A stretch of 64,000 nt of DNA from Ruegeria sp. 6PALISEP08 (GCF_001238295.1 NZ_LGXZ01000005.1:186001-250000), one strand, 5' to 3'; counted from the first letter of the stretch, positions 39,455 through 49,295 are shown. A program made the numbers and translations. Notes: generated by a model from the sequence alone, not told the origin.

Positions 39455-39541
39455 CGTTGAAATTTCCGGTTTCGAACCAGGTGTCTTTCGGCTAGGGCTA
39501 AGCCGTTAAGCAGCCCGCAAGGCTAACGACAACTGACAAAG

Positions 39542-40603
39542 GTGGCTCGCCCGTTGCTCGATATTACACATGTCCGCTCGGTTCTTTCGGACGTCTACGA
39601 CCTCGCCCCATCGGCCACACTGGCTAATGAGATGAAAGACACGTTTGCCCGCATGGATCGTGTGGTCAGCCCCCCGGATTGGGCGATCTACGCGCCGTAT
39701 GTGCGGGCCATAAACGCGCTCAAGAAAGAACGTAACGCCGTGATCCTTGGGCACAATTACATGACGCCCGAAATCTATCACGGTGTGTCCGATTTCGTTG
39801 GAGACAGTCTGCAACTGGCGATCAAGGCCAGTGAAGTCGAAGAGGAAGTGATCGTCCAGGCTGGTGTGCATTTCATGGCTGAGACATCGAAGATCCTGAG
39901 CCCGCAAAAGACTGTTTTGATGCCGGATATGGAGGCGGGCTGTTCGCTAGCAGAATCGATCACTGCGGACGGGATTGATGAGATGCGCGCCAAATATCCC
40001 GACGCGCCGGTTGTCACCTATGTCAATACAACCGCCGAGGTCAAAGCAGCATCGGATATTTGCTGCACGTCGTCGAACGCGCTACAGATCGTGAACGCGA
40101 TGGAAAGCGACACGGTTATCATGACGCCGGATCAGTATCTTGCCCAAAACGTCGCAAACCAAAGCCACAAGAACGTGGTTTTTTGGCCCGGGTCCTGCAT
40201 CGTGCACGAGCAATATACGGCTCAGGATTTGCGCGATTTCCGTGAATGGAACCCCGGCACGCAGCTGATTGCCCACCCCGAATGTCCACCGGATGTTGTG
40301 GCCGAGGCAGATTATTCCGGTTCGACCAGCGGCATCATCAACTATGTGCATAACGTGAAGCCTGAAAAGGCGATGCTGATTACCGAGTGTTCGATGGCGT
40401 CGAACATTGCAGATGAGCTGCCCGAGGTCGATTTCGTGGGCCCCTGCAACATGTGCCCGTACATGAAGAAGATCACGCTGGAAAAGATCCTCTACGCTCT
40501 GCACACGATGGATGGTCAGGTCGAGGTTGCAGAAGACGTGGCGAAAAAGGCACGTAAATCCGTTCAGGCCATGATTGATCTGTCCCGCAAGCTCGGCATC
40601 TGA
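39542..40603 (+). CDS. nadA: Quinolinate synthase
   Basis: 353 residues. HNYMTPEIYHGVSDFVGDSLQLA begins in the first domain, and three cysteines that bind the [4Fe-4S] cluster are in DMEAGCSLAES, WPGSCIVHEQ or the preceding DICCTSSNA segment, and GPCNMCPYMK. It condenses iminoaspartate (from NadB) with DHAP to quinolinate. The GTG start is supported by frame but its ribosome site is very close (ACAAAGG abuts it), so the start could be a few codons downstream. First gene of nadABC. Confidence 0.94.
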   Translation: MARPLLDITHVRSVLSDVYDLAPSATLANEMKDTFARMDRVVSPPDWAIYAPYVRAINALKKERNAVILGHNYMTPEIYHGVSDFVGDSLQLAIKASEVEEEVIVQAGVHFMAETSKILSPQKTVLMPDMEAGCSLAESITADGIDEMRAKYPDAPVVTYVNTTAEVKAASDICCTSSNALQIVNAMESDTVIMTPDQYLAQNVANQSHKNVVFWPGSCIVHEQYTAQDLRDFREWNPGTQLIAHPECPPDVVAEADYSGSTSGIINYVHNVKPEKAMLITECSMASNIADELPEVDFVGPCNMCPYMKKITLEKILYALHTMDGQVEVAEDVAKKARKSVQAMIDLSRKLGI

Positions 40604-40609
40604 CCTGAA

Positions 40610-42178
40610 ATGACGGACATCACCACGGATCGGGTCATTATCGTTGGGGCCGGAATCGGTGCGCTTTACGCAGCGCTGAAACTGGCACCGCGACCTGTGG
40701 TGGTGATCTCGCCCGACCCGTTGGGGGAAGGCGCAAGTTCGGTTTGGGCGCAGGGCGGTGTTGCAGCGGCGATGGACCTGGCCGACAGCCCGGAAAGCCA
40801 CGCTGTGGACACGGTCAATGCAGGGGCAGGCACCGTCGAGCCTGATGTGGCAGACTTGGTCACCCGCGAAGCGCGCAAGTACATCCTTGACCTGACCGAG
40901 ATCGGCACGCCGTTCGACCGTACCGAAGATGGCGGTTACGTTCTTTCGCGGGAGGCCGCACACAGTTTCGCGCGTGTCGTCCGTGTAAAAGGGGATCAGG
41001 CAGGCAGCGAGATCATGGCTGCCCTGATCGAGCGCGTGCGTGAGACGCCTTCAGTTCAGGTATTAGAAGGCGTCCTTGCCGTGGCTTTGGGCATGGACGA
41101 GGACATTGTGTCAGGGGTTGTGCTGCAAGACGCAACACAGACCGGCACTGCGCACGTTACATTACGTGGACCAGCGGTGTTGCTGGCTGGCGGCGGCTCT
41201 GGCGGGCTATACGCGCTGACGACCAACCCAGAGCGAATCCGGGGGCAAGTCATTGGCATGGCTGCACGCGCCGGGGCGTTGATTGCTGACGCTGAATTTG
41301 TTCAGTTCCATCCAACAGCTATGGACGTGGGCGAGGACCCAGCGCCCTTGGCCACCGAAGCGCTGCGTGGGGAAGGGGCGATTCTGGTCAACAAGCAAGG
41401 CGACCGGTTCATGCAAGCCATTCATCCAGAGGCCGAACTGGCCCCGCGAGATGTTGTTGCGCGCGCGATCTTTGCCGAAGTGCAGGCGGGCAATCGACCC
41501 ATGCTGGACACACGCGACGCTTTGGGTACACGGATTCGTGAGCTGTTTCCTGCGGTCGCAGCCTCTTGCGCGCGCAACGGCATTGACCCGGCCAACGACC
41601 CGATCCCAGTCGCCCCGGCGGCCCATTATCACATGGGCGGGATCGCCACGGATACGGATGGTCGGGCGACTCTGGACGGGTTGTGGGTCTGTGGTGAGGC
41701 GTCTTCGACGGGTCTGCACGGGGCCAACCGTCTGGCATCGAATGGGCTGCTCGAAGCGCTGGTCTTTGCCCGCATCTGTGCCGAAAGCATAGCAGGGTCG
41801 CTGCCTGCAGGTACAAATGTCAGCGAGGTAGACTTGCGGTTTGCTCCGGGAAACGCACCCGATACGGCGCAAGCGGTTCAGGAGTTGCGCAATACCATGA
41901 CACGTGATGTCGGCGTCGTCCGTGAAGGTTCTGGGCTGAGCCGTGCATTGCAAACCATTGCCGAGTTGGAGGCCCGCCACGGCAATTGCCCCTCGTTCAG
42001 AAACATGTGCGCGACCGCAACTCTGATTGCCGCCGCTGCCTTGCAGCGCGAAGAAAGCCGCGGAGCGCATGAACGCTCTGACTTCCCGGAAACCGGTGAT
42101 GGACTCGGCGAACGGTCCAAGATGTATCTCTCTGAGGCCCTGAGCATTCGGGCCGAAGCCTGCAAGGAACTGACATGA
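40610..42178 (+). CDS. nadB: L-aspartate oxidase
   Basis: 522 residues. The FAD site IIVGAGIGALYAALKLA opens the protein. SSVWAQGGVAAAM, the active-site region EFVQFHPTAM and HYHMGGIATDTDGRATLDGLW identify the succinate dehydrogenase/aspartate oxidase flavoprotein group. It oxidises L-aspartate to iminoaspartate. At 522 residues it is within the family range. Starts 6 nt after nadA; its end overlaps nadC by 4 nt. Confidence 0.96.
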   Translation: MTDITTDRVIIVGAGIGALYAALKLAPRPVVVISPDPLGEGASSVWAQGGVAAAMDLADSPESHAVDTVNAGAGTVEPDVADLVTREARKYILDLTEIGTPFDRTEDGGYVLSREAAHSFARVVRVKGDQAGSEIMAALIERVRETPSVQVLEGVLAVALGMDEDIVSGVVLQDATQTGTAHVTLRGPAVLLAGGGSGGLYALTTNPERIRGQVIGMAARAGALIADAEFVQFHPTAMDVGEDPAPLATEALRGEGAILVNKQGDRFMQAIHPEAELAPRDVVARAIFAEVQAGNRPMLDTRDALGTRIRELFPAVAASCARNGIDPANDPIPVAPAAHYHMGGIATDTDGRATLDGLWVCGEASSTGLHGANRLASNGLLEALVFARICAESIAGSLPAGTNVSEVDLRFAPGNAPDTAQAVQELRNTMTRDVGVVREGSGLSRALQTIAELEARHGNCPSFRNMCATATLIAAAALQREESRGAHERSDFPETGDGLGERSKMYLSEALSIRAEACKELT

Positions 42179-43023
42179 CTTTTGCAACCCTGCCAGATCT
42201 GATCCTTGAGCCTGTGATCCGCGCGGCGCTGATGGAGGATTTGGGAAGTTACGGCGATGTTACCACCCGGACGGTGATCCCGCAGGACACCACGTATACG
42301 GCCCGGCTGAACGCGCGCGAAGATGCTGTCGTGTCCGGGATGCAGGTCGCCGAAATCGCATTCCGTCTTGTGGACCCTACGCTTGAGGTCGAGGTGCTGG
42401 TCAAAGACGGCGCGCGCTGCTGCCGGGGTGATACGCTGATGACAATCAAGGGATCTGCCGCCTCGATTCTGTCGGGTGAGCGGGTCGCGTTGAACTTTGC
42501 CGGTCGCCTGACTGGTATTGCAACGATGACTGCGGCATTTAGCGAGCAGACCAAAGGCACAAGAGCCCGAGTAACCTGCACACGCAAGACCACGCCTGGC
42601 CTGCGTATCGTAGAAAAGCAGGCCGTTTTGCATGGCGGTGGGTTCAATCACCGCTATTCCCTGTCCGACGCGATCTTGATCAAGGACAATCACATCGCTG
42701 CAGCGGGTGGGGTTCCTCAGGTATTGGAGGCCGCAAAGGCCCAGGCCAGCCACATGATGGCGGTCGAGATTGAAGTCGACCGTCTGGACCAGTTGGCAGA
42801 GGTGCTCAAGGTTGGCGGTGCCTCTGTCGTGTTGCTGGACAATATGAACAACGACATGCTGCGCGAAGCTGTCGCAATGGTGGATGGTCAGATGAAAACC
42901 GAAGCCAGCGGCAACGTGACCTTAGAGCGCGTAGCGTCCATCGCTGAAACCGGCGTGGATTATATCTCGTCCGGTGCGCTGACGCATTCGGCGCGTACTG
43001 TTGATCTGGGTCTCGACTTCTAA
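42175..43023 (+). CDS. nadC: Nicotinate-nucleotide pyrophosphorylase (quinolinate phosphoribosyltransferase)
   Basis: 282 residues, standard length. LMEDLGSYGDVTTRTVIP at the N-terminus, CTRKTTPGLRIVEKQAVLHGGGFNHR in the centre (PRPP and quinolinate binding; parts TRKTTPGLR and HGGGFNHR), ILIKDNHI and VDYISSGALTHS at the end are diagnostic. It makes nicotinate mononucleotide from quinolinate and PRPP. Last gene of nadABC. Confidence 0.97.
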   Translation: MTFATLPDLILEPVIRAALMEDLGSYGDVTTRTVIPQDTTYTARLNAREDAVVSGMQVAEIAFRLVDPTLEVEVLVKDGARCCRGDTLMTIKGSAASILSGERVALNFAGRLTGIATMTAAFSEQTKGTRARVTCTRKTTPGLRIVEKQAVLHGGGFNHRYSLSDAILIKDNHIAAAGGVPQVLEAAKAQASHMMAVEIEVDRLDQLAEVLKVGGASVVLLDNMNNDMLREAVAMVDGQMKTEASGNVTLERVASIAETGVDYISSGALTHSARTVDLGLDF

Positions 43024-43040
43024 GGGCGCGGCATTTCCGC

Positions 43041-43089
43041 TTGAATTGGGATCGTTTGCGCCAACACGCTTGCGCAATTCAATTTTATT
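43041..43089 (+). terminator. Possible terminator after nadC
   Basis: An outer repeat TTGAATTG/CAATTCAA and an inner, mutually exclusive TTGCGC/GCGCAA stem end in TTTTATT, 18 nt after the nadC stop. The stems are short, so the call is tentative. Confidence 0.35.
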
Positions 43090-43126
43090 GATAATAAATC
43101 TGCCGCAACGCAAGCTGCAGGAAGTT

Positions 43127-43136
43127 TTATAGATAA
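43127..43136. promoter_or_regulatory. BioR-type operator at bioB
   Basis: TTATAGATAA fits the alphaproteobacterial BioR consensus TTATMKATAA exactly. It ends one base before the bioB start codon. A near match, TTATTGATAA (one mismatch), lies at 43085-43094. BioR is a GntR-type repressor of biotin genes; no bioR gene is in the window. Confidence 0.75.
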
Positions 43137-43137
43137 A

Positions 43138-44118
43138 ATGATCATCCCTCATTCCGGCTGGACCCGAAAGTCTGCGCAAGCTGTTCATGATCTTCCCTTG
43201 ATGGATCTTCTGTTTCGGGCACAAACCGTGCACCGCGAAAACTTTGACCCCAATAAGGTCCAGACATCGAAACTCCTTTCGATCAAGACCGGTGGTTGTG
43301 CCGAGGACTGCGCCTATTGCTCGCAATCGGCCCGCAACGGATCAACACTTCCGGCGTCGAAACTGATCGAGGTTCAGCGCGTTCTGGCTGAGGCTAAGAA
43401 GGCCAAGGATGGCGGCGCAACCCGGTTTTGCATGGGGGCCGCATGGCGAGAGCCCAAATCGCGCGACATGCCTGCTCTGGTCGCCATGGTCGAAGGTGTC
43501 AAAGCGATGGGCATGGAAACCTGCATGACCCTGGGCATGCTGGACGACACTCAGGTCGTCCAACTGCGCGACGCCGGGCTGGACTATTACAACCACAATA
43601 TCGATACCTCAGAGCGTTATTATTCCGAAGTGATCACCACCCGTACATTCTCGGATCGGATCGACACAATGAACCGGGTGCAGGAAGCAGGTATCAAGGT
43701 GTGCTCGGGTGGTATCCTGGGGATGGGTGAACATACCGGCGACCGTATCGACATGTTGCTGACCCTGGCGAACATGACCCCTCCGCCGGATTCTGTGCCG
43801 ATCAACATGCTGATGCCGCAGGCTGACACACCGCTGGCCGAAGCAGAACCGATCGATCCCATCGACTTTGTGCGGATCATTGCAACCGCCCGTATTCTGA
43901 TGCCCAAATCCTATGTTCGCCTGTCTGCCGGGCGCAGCGACATGAGCGACGAGATGCAGGCAATGTGTTTCTTCGCCGGTGCGAACTCGATCTTTGTCGG
44001 TGAAACGCTTCTGACGGCAGAAAACCCCGAAGAAGACACCGACTCGATCCTGTTTGCCAAGCTCGGGCTTCAGGCTGAAACGGCTGAAGAACATAATCGC
44101 ACGGAAGCTGCCGAATGA
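43138..44118 (+). CDS. bioB: Biotin synthase
   Basis: 326 residues, radical SAM enzyme. The [4Fe-4S] cysteines are C54, C58 and C61 in [29 protein letters not shown] before it and [12 protein letters not shown] and [13 protein letters not shown] later are family marks. It inserts sulfur into dethiobiotin to form biotin. ATG 43138 fits homologue N-termini; CAGGAAG 13 nt upstream is a distant ribosome site, and the BioR box lies between it and the start. First gene of bioBFDAGC, each overlapping the next by 4 nt. Confidence 0.97.
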   Translation: MIIPHSGWTRKSAQAVHDLPLMDLLFRAQTVHRENFDPNKVQTSKLLSIKTGGCAEDCAYCSQSARNGSTLPASKLIEVQRVLAEAKKAKDGGATRFCMGAAWREPKSRDMPALVAMVEGVKAMGMETCMTLGMLDDTQVVQLRDAGLDYYNHNIDTSERYYSEVITTRTFSDRIDTMNRVQEAGIKVCSGGILGMGEHTGDRIDMLLTLANMTPPPDSVPINMLMPQADTPLAEAEPIDPIDFVRIIATARILMPKSYVRLSAGRSDMSDEMQAMCFFAGANSIFVGETLLTAENPEEDTDSILFAKLGLQAETAEEHNRTEAAE

Positions 44119-45248
44119 AAGCAGTCGATCGGCTGAACTCCATGCTTGATGCGCTTGAAGCCCGGCACCGTCGCCGGGCTTTGATCCCTGCGCGCGGGCT
44201 GGATTTTGCGTCGAACGATTATCTGGGTTTGGCCGGATCAAAACTGTTGCAAGATGCAGCACTGGCGGCCTTGACGCGCGGTGTGCCGGTTGGTTCGGGG
44301 GGCTCGCGCTTGCTGCGCGGCAATCACCCCGAGCATGAGGCACTGGAACAGGAAGCCGCCGCATTCTTCGGGTCTGAAGCAGCGCTTTTCATGGGTGGAG
44401 GGTTCCAGGCCAATCAGTCGATCTTTTCAACCTTGCCTGCCGCCGGAGATCTGGTGCTCTATGACGCATTAGTCCATGCCAGTGCCCATGAAGGGATGCG
44501 TGCCAGTCGCGCCGATCTGCGCGCCTTTCGCCACAATGACGTTGAAGATGCGCGCAAGGTTTTGGCCGAGTGGCGGGCAACGGGTGGGGCGGACCAAATC
44601 TGGATTGCAGTGGAAAGCGTTTATTCCATGGAAGGCGATCTTGCCCCGCTAGAGGACCTTGCGTCCTTAGCGCGCGACTCTGACGCCATTCTGGTCGTGG
44701 ACGAGGCGCACGCCACAGGCGTTTTTGGCGCAAGCGGCAAGGGTCTGGCGCATGATCTGAACACGGATGTTCTGACCCTGCACACATGCGGTAAGGGTCT
44801 GGGCGTTTCGGGCGGTTTGATCTGTGGTCCGCGTGTGATGATCGATACGCTGATCAACCGAGCGCGGCCCTTTATCTTCGCAACCGCGCCATCACCCTTG
44901 AACGCCGCTCTGGTGCGGGCAGCTCTGCGGGAATTGGCGGCCGACACTCAATTGGTTGTTGCTGCACGCGAGCGTCTGCGCCATGCCCATGATGCGGCCC
45001 GGCAAAACGGACTGCCGGATAAGACCCTGATCAGCCAGATCATTCCCGTCATTTTGGGGGACGAAGCCCGAACGATGGCGATGGCCTCTGCTTTGCAGCA
45101 GCAGGGATTTGACATCCGGGGCATCCGGCCGCCCACCGTTCCCAAGGGAACATCCCGCTTGCGCGTCTCGATCACCGGGAATGTCAGCCTTCAGGACATT
45201 TCGGCCTTGTTTGCAACCATCGCCAGCCATCAATCGGAGGCCGCATGA
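44115..45248 (+). CDS. bioF: 8-amino-7-oxononanoate synthase
   Basis: 377 residues, PLP-dependent alpha-oxoamine synthase. [40 protein letters not shown] and the PLP lysine in [13 protein letters not shown] are diagnostic. It condenses pimeloyl-ACP or pimeloyl-CoA with alanine. The ATG overlaps the bioB TGA. Confidence 0.96.
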   Translation: MKAVDRLNSMLDALEARHRRRALIPARGLDFASNDYLGLAGSKLLQDAALAALTRGVPVGSGGSRLLRGNHPEHEALEQEAAAFFGSEAALFMGGGFQANQSIFSTLPAAGDLVLYDALVHASAHEGMRASRADLRAFRHNDVEDARKVLAEWRATGGADQIWIAVESVYSMEGDLAPLEDLASLARDSDAILVVDEAHATGVFGASGKGLAHDLNTDVLTLHTCGKGLGVSGGLICGPRVMIDTLINRARPFIFATAPSPLNAALVRAALRELAADTQLVVAARERLRHAHDAARQNGLPDKTLISQIIPVILGDEARTMAMASALQQQGFDIRGIRPPTVPKGTSRLRVSITGNVSLQDISALFATIASHQSEAA

Positions 45249-45865
45249 GCGCTCTGATCGTCGTCGGAACCGACACGGGCGTCGGAAAAACTGTATTTTC
45301 CGCTGGCCTGACCGCGGCTTTGAATGCCCGGTATTGGAAGCCCGTTCAGTCGGGTCTGGAGGATGCAACAGACACCGAAACCGTCCGTATATTGTCCGGT
45401 GTGGACGTGTTGCCCGAGGCGTATCTCCTGAACATGCCTGCCTCACCCCATCTATCTGCGGAAGACATGGGTGTTGAAATTGATCTGTCGCGACTTGTTT
45501 TGCCCCAAGTTGACGGGCCGCTGGTCGTTGAGGGGGCAGGGGGCCTGATGGTGCCGCTGAACCGCCAAAGCTATTACCTGGACCTGATCGCCCAATGGCA
45601 GGCCCCGGTTGTACTGGTCGCTCGCACGGCGCTTGGAACGATCAACCACACCACATTGTCTCTGATGGCCCTGGGCGGCGCGGGATGTGAGGTCGTGGGT
45701 GTTGCCTTTGTCGGTGAGCCAGAGCCGGATGTCGAGCAAACCATCGTTGAGATGAGCAATACCCGTCACCTTGGGCGACTTCCTGTTCTAAACGATCTGA
45801 CACAGCAGACCCTGAAAGATGCCTTTTCAGAAATAGATATGGCCACCATTCGGAGGTTCCTGTGA
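45245..45865 (+). CDS. bioD: Dethiobiotin synthetase
   Basis: 206 residues, slightly short but complete. The P-loop GTDTGVGKTVFSAGL is near the start, YWKPVQSGLEDATDT follows, and VEGAGGLMVPLN is the second conserved motif. It closes the ureido ring from diaminopelargonate with CO2 and ATP. ATG start overlaps bioF; TGA overlaps the GTG of bioA. Confidence 0.96.
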   Translation: MSALIVVGTDTGVGKTVFSAGLTAALNARYWKPVQSGLEDATDTETVRILSGVDVLPEAYLLNMPASPHLSAEDMGVEIDLSRLVLPQVDGPLVVEGAGGLMVPLNRQSYYLDLIAQWQAPVVLVARTALGTINHTTLSLMALGGAGCEVVGVAFVGEPEPDVEQTIVEMSNTRHLGRLPVLNDLTQQTLKDAFSEIDMATIRRFL

Positions 45866-47148
45866 CCCCGCTGGAATTTGACGCCTGCCACCTGTGGCAC
45901 CCCTATACCAACGTGGCCGTTCCCGGCGCGATGCACCTGATCGACCGGGCCGAGGGCGTATACCTGTACCGGGAAGACGGCGCGAAGATGATCGATGCCA
46001 TGTCCTCATGGTGGTGTGCAATCCATGGCCACAAACATCCCGCAATCACATCCGCGATGCAAAAGCAGCTGGAGAAGATGCCTCATGTGATGTTCGGGGG
46101 GCTGACCCACCATCCGGCCATAGATCTGGGGCGCAAGATGGTCGATATGCTGCCCGAGGGGCTGGATCGCATTTTCTACTGCGACAGCGGCTCGGTCTCG
46201 GTCGAGGTGTCGATGAAGATGGCGGTGCAGTACCAAATGGCCCATGGCCGCACCGGCAAGTTCGAGTTCGCCACCATTCGGGGCGGCTATCACGGCGACA
46301 CATGGAAGGCGATGAGCGTCTGCGACCCGGTCACTGGTATGCACGGACTGTTCCGTGGGGCCTTGTCGATCCAGCACTTCCTGCCGCGCCCCCAAGTGCG
46401 GTTGGGTGACGAATGGCCTGCAGATTCGGGCCAGAACGGGTTGGAGCCGCTGGAACGGCTGCTTGCCGAAAAGGGCGACCAACTTGCGGCCTTGATCCTT
46501 GAGCCCGTGGTTCAAGGTACAGGAGGTATGTATTTCTATCACCCTCAATGGCTGCGCGCGGCGCGAGCGTTGTGTGATGCGCATAATGTGCTGATCATTT
46601 TCGACGAAATCGCCACCGGGTTTGGTCGAACTGGCAAGCTTTTTGCAATCGATCATGCTGACGTCACGCCAGATATTCTGTGTTTGGGTAAGGCTCTGAC
46701 CGGGGGGCACATCTCGTTCGCTGCAACCGTAACCAGCAAGCAGGTGGCTTATGGCATCGGCAACAGTGCGGCGGGCGTGTTCATGCACGGCCCGACTTAT
46801 ATGGCTAACCCTCTGGCCTGCGTCGCGGGTTCAGCCAGCCTGAGCTTGCTGGGTGAGGGAAATTGGGAGCGCCAGGTGGCTGCCATTGAAAACCAGATGC
46901 GGACAGAGCTGGAGCCAGCCCGCGGTTTGCCTGGCGTGGCGGATGTCCGGGTCCTTGGTGCCATTGGCGTTATTGAAATGAAGGATACTGTTGATCCTTC
47001 TGTCGCCCATCGGCTGGCGCCAAAGACCGGAGTGTGGTTGCGCCCCTTTGCACGCAACATTTATTGTATGCCCCCTTACATCATCTCACCTGACGAGCTC
47101 AGCCAGGTCACAAGCGCGATGGTCGCGCTGGCCGGGGGGCAGGAATGA
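45862..47148 (+). CDS. bioA: Adenosylmethionine-8-amino-7-oxononanoate aminotransferase
   Basis: 428 residues, class III aminotransferase. LWHPYTNVAVPGAM near the start (a BioA signature), DAMSSWWCAIHGHKHP, GGYHGDTWKAMSVCDP, IFDEIATGFGRTG and the PLP lysine in LCLGKALTGGHIS confirm it. It uses S-adenosylmethionine as amino donor to form 7,8-diaminopelargonate. GTG start, ATGA overlap with bioG. Confidence 0.97.
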   Translation: MTPLEFDACHLWHPYTNVAVPGAMHLIDRAEGVYLYREDGAKMIDAMSSWWCAIHGHKHPAITSAMQKQLEKMPHVMFGGLTHHPAIDLGRKMVDMLPEGLDRIFYCDSGSVSVEVSMKMAVQYQMAHGRTGKFEFATIRGGYHGDTWKAMSVCDPVTGMHGLFRGALSIQHFLPRPQVRLGDEWPADSGQNGLEPLERLLAEKGDQLAALILEPVVQGTGGMYFYHPQWLRAARALCDAHNVLIIFDEIATGFGRTGKLFAIDHADVTPDILCLGKALTGGHISFAATVTSKQVAYGIGNSAAGVFMHGPTYMANPLACVAGSASLSLLGEGNWERQVAAIENQMRTELEPARGLPGVADVRVLGAIGVIEMKDTVDPSVAHRLAPKTGVWLRPFARNIYCMPPYIISPDELSQVTSAMVALAGGQE

Positions 47149-47765
47149 GACACAGGTGGCTGGCGCAATCAGACGATGGCAATCTGACCCTTGTATTCGG
47201 GGGTTGGGCGCTGGGTGCTGCACCGTTTCAGGACCTGACCGGTGGTGGGTCTGTCCTGCTTGTTGATGACTTTACTCGGCTTGATGATCCTTTGCCCGAG
47301 CTGGGGCGGTTCGACTACGTCGACTTGCTTGCGTTTTCCTTCGGTGTCGCATCTGCTGCGCATTGGCTGGCCCATACACAGTTTAGCCCCGACCGGCTGG
47401 TTGCCGTCAGCGGCACCCTGCATCCGGCGTGTCCGGACCGGGGCATTGCACCCGATACGATTCGGGGCACGGCGGATCAGCTGACGACCTCCAGCTTTGC
47501 CAAGTTCTGCAGCCGCGCGGGGTTGCCCGTTGAACCACCAGAGCTGGACGTCGCAGCGGCGCAAATAGAGCTTCACGAGGTGATCCAGCGCGGGTCGGCC
47601 CCGGACCCGGGCTTTGACTTGGTGTGGATACCCGAGCGTGACCGCATCATTCCAACGAAGGCGCAAGAGGCTGCCTGGGCGGTGACCTCGGCCTCGATCA
47701 AGCGTGTTGCAGGGCCCCATGTACCCTTCAGGTCAGGGCAAAACTGGGCGGAGTGGCTGTCATGA
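47145..47765 (+). CDS. bioG: Pimeloyl-ACP methyl ester esterase BioG (DUF452 type)
   Basis: 206 residues, an alpha/beta-hydrolase. The nucleophile elbow is LLAFSFGVASA near residue 66; the DUF452 pattern VFGGWALGAAPF and DDFTRLDD precede it, and the C-terminal His is in VAGPHVPF. BioG replaces E. coli BioH, removing the methyl ester once the pimeloyl chain is complete. Position between bioA and bioC in the operon supports the role. The identification rests on length, the motifs above and context. Confidence 0.88.
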   Translation: MRHRWLAQSDDGNLTLVFGGWALGAAPFQDLTGGGSVLLVDDFTRLDDPLPELGRFDYVDLLAFSFGVASAAHWLAHTQFSPDRLVAVSGTLHPACPDRGIAPDTIRGTADQLTTSSFAKFCSRAGLPVEPPELDVAAAQIELHEVIQRGSAPDPGFDLVWIPERDRIIPTKAQEAAWAVTSASIKRVAGPHVPFRSGQNWAEWLS

Positions 47766-48517
47766 CGGCGCAATTGGCAGATAAGGTCCAGCGCAGCTTT
47801 AGCAGAAGCTTTGACACCTATCACGACACGGCCAGCCAGCAGGCGTGGGTTGCCGATAAACTGGTTTCTGAACTGCGCCGTGTGGGTGCACCGGGCCAGT
47901 TTCACACAACGTTTGAAATGGGGTGTGGCACAGGGCATCTCACCCGAATGTTGCGGCAAAATTTCGACCTGCCCGACCTCATTCTGAACGACATCGCACC
48001 GCAAGCTCAAGCAACGGCAGATGCCGAAGCTGTCGCATTTATCGCAGGCGATGTGCGCACGGTCCAATGGCCCGATCAGATTGATTTGATCGCTTCAGCT
48101 TCGATGATCCAATGGATGGAAGACCCCGCCGGTTTGTTGCAGCAAGCGATCGATGCGCTGGCCCCGGGTGGTTGGCTGGCCGTTTCAGGATTTGGGCCCC
48201 AGCAATACAAAGAACTGTTAAGCATCGGATCAACAGCTCACGCGCCGGGCCTTTGCGGGGCAGACAATCTTGTCGCGGCCATTGAAGGGTCAATGCGGGT
48301 TTTGGCCGCTGGAGAACGCATCCGGCCATCATATTTCAAAACACCGCGGGACGTTTTGAAATACTTGCGCAGAACCGGTGTGAACGGGCGCGCGCAGGGG
48401 GCATGGACCAAGTCCACTCTGACCCGGTTCGAAGAAGACTATGTGCATAACTTTGGATCAGCCAACGGGGTGTCTTTAACCTATCACCCAGTTTGGATCA
48501 TTGCCCAGAAACAATAA
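47762..48517 (+). CDS. bioC: Malonyl-ACP O-methyltransferase
   Basis: 251 residues from ATG 47762, which overlaps the bioG stop (ATGA). FSRSFDTYHDTASQQAWVA at the N-terminus is the BioC hallmark; the SAM site is TFEMGCGTGHLTRML, followed by NDIAPQAQA and SASMIQWMEDPAGLL. It methylates malonyl-ACP so that fatty acid synthesis can build the pimeloyl chain. Last gene of the bio operon; 4 nt separate its stop from the convergent DeoR gene. Confidence 0.94.
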   Translation: MTAQLADKVQRSFSRSFDTYHDTASQQAWVADKLVSELRRVGAPGQFHTTFEMGCGTGHLTRMLRQNFDLPDLILNDIAPQAQATADAEAVAFIAGDVRTVQWPDQIDLIASASMIQWMEDPAGLLQQAIDALAPGGWLAVSGFGPQQYKELLSIGSTAHAPGLCGADNLVAAIEGSMRVLAAGERIRPSYFKTPRDVLKYLRRTGVNGRAQGAWTKSTLTRFEEDYVHNFGSANGVSLTYHPVWIIAQKQ

Positions 48518-48521
48518 GCGC

Positions 48522-49295
48522 CTATTCGGCGACGACGAGATCGATTTCGTTTGCCAACAGCATCTGGCGAATATCTTCTGACGGCAGGGTGTCCGTGAAG
48601 AACAGATTAATCTGTCTGGCTGAGTCCAGAGTGACCGGTGCCCGCTTACCCAGCTTTTCCCCGTCAGCTACCACGATGCGAACCTGCGCATTCTGAGCAG
48701 CGATATGCGCCAGATTGGCTTCTTGCAGGTCATGCAGCATAAAGCCGGACTCGGCATTGACTGCCCCAACCGACAGAACTGCAAACCGGACGTTCAGGCG
48801 TTTGATAAGGTCTTGCGCTTCAACACCAAACGCGCCGCCGTCATGAGAACGCAGCTCACCACCTGCCATGAACACCTTGTTGTTGTTCCGGGATGCCAAA
48901 GTCTGAGCAACAAAAACCGAATTTGTCACTACAAATAATTTGCTATGATCACACAACGCCTGAGCCACATAGGCAGTGGTCGAACCAACATCCAGAAAGA
49001 CCGAGTCCCCATCGCTGATGACTTCGGCCACCGCTTTGGCCAGTTTCTCTTTTGCGTCGACTTTCTTGTCCAGACGGCTTTCCAGTGAAGGCTCCAGGAT
49101 GTCCTCCAAAAGGTGGACACCCCCATGTACTTTTCGAACAATACCGCGCTCTTCTAGATTGCGCACATTGCGCCGAATGGTTTCAAGGGTCACGCCCAAC
49201 TCATTCGCCAGAACGCTCACGCGACAGGATCCACCCGCGCGAAACAGCGCACGCAGGATCTCTTCTTCTCGTTGGTTGGTGGTCTTAAGGTTCAT
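48522..49295 (-). CDS. DeoR/GlpR-family transcriptional regulator
   Basis: 257 residues from ATG 49295 (MNLKTTNQREEEILRAL); a longer frame to 49364 adds residues unlike the family. The helix-turn-helix is at ~24-45 (RVSVLANELGVTLETIRRNVRNLEE, parts VSVLANELGVT and ETIRRNVRNLEE), followed by GIVRKVHGGV. The DeoR C-terminal sugar-phosphate-isomerase-like domain starts with VFLDVGSTTAYVAQAL. Such domains sense phosphorylated small molecules. It is divergent from the ABC importer genes and probably controls them; the kinase encoded in that cluster might make its ligand (inference). Confidence 0.9.
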   Translation of the reverse strand: MNLKTTNQREEEILRALFRAGGSCRVSVLANELGVTLETIRRNVRNLEERGIVRKVHGGVHLLEDILEPSLESRLDKKVDAKEKLAKAVAEVISDGDSVFLDVGSTTAYVAQALCDHSKLFVVTNSVFVAQTLASRNNNKVFMAGGELRSHDGGAFGVEAQDLIKRLNVRFAVLSVGAVNAESGFMLHDLQEANLAHIAAQNAQVRIVVADGEKLGKRAPVTLDSARQINLFFTDTLPSEDIRQMLLANEIDLVVAE

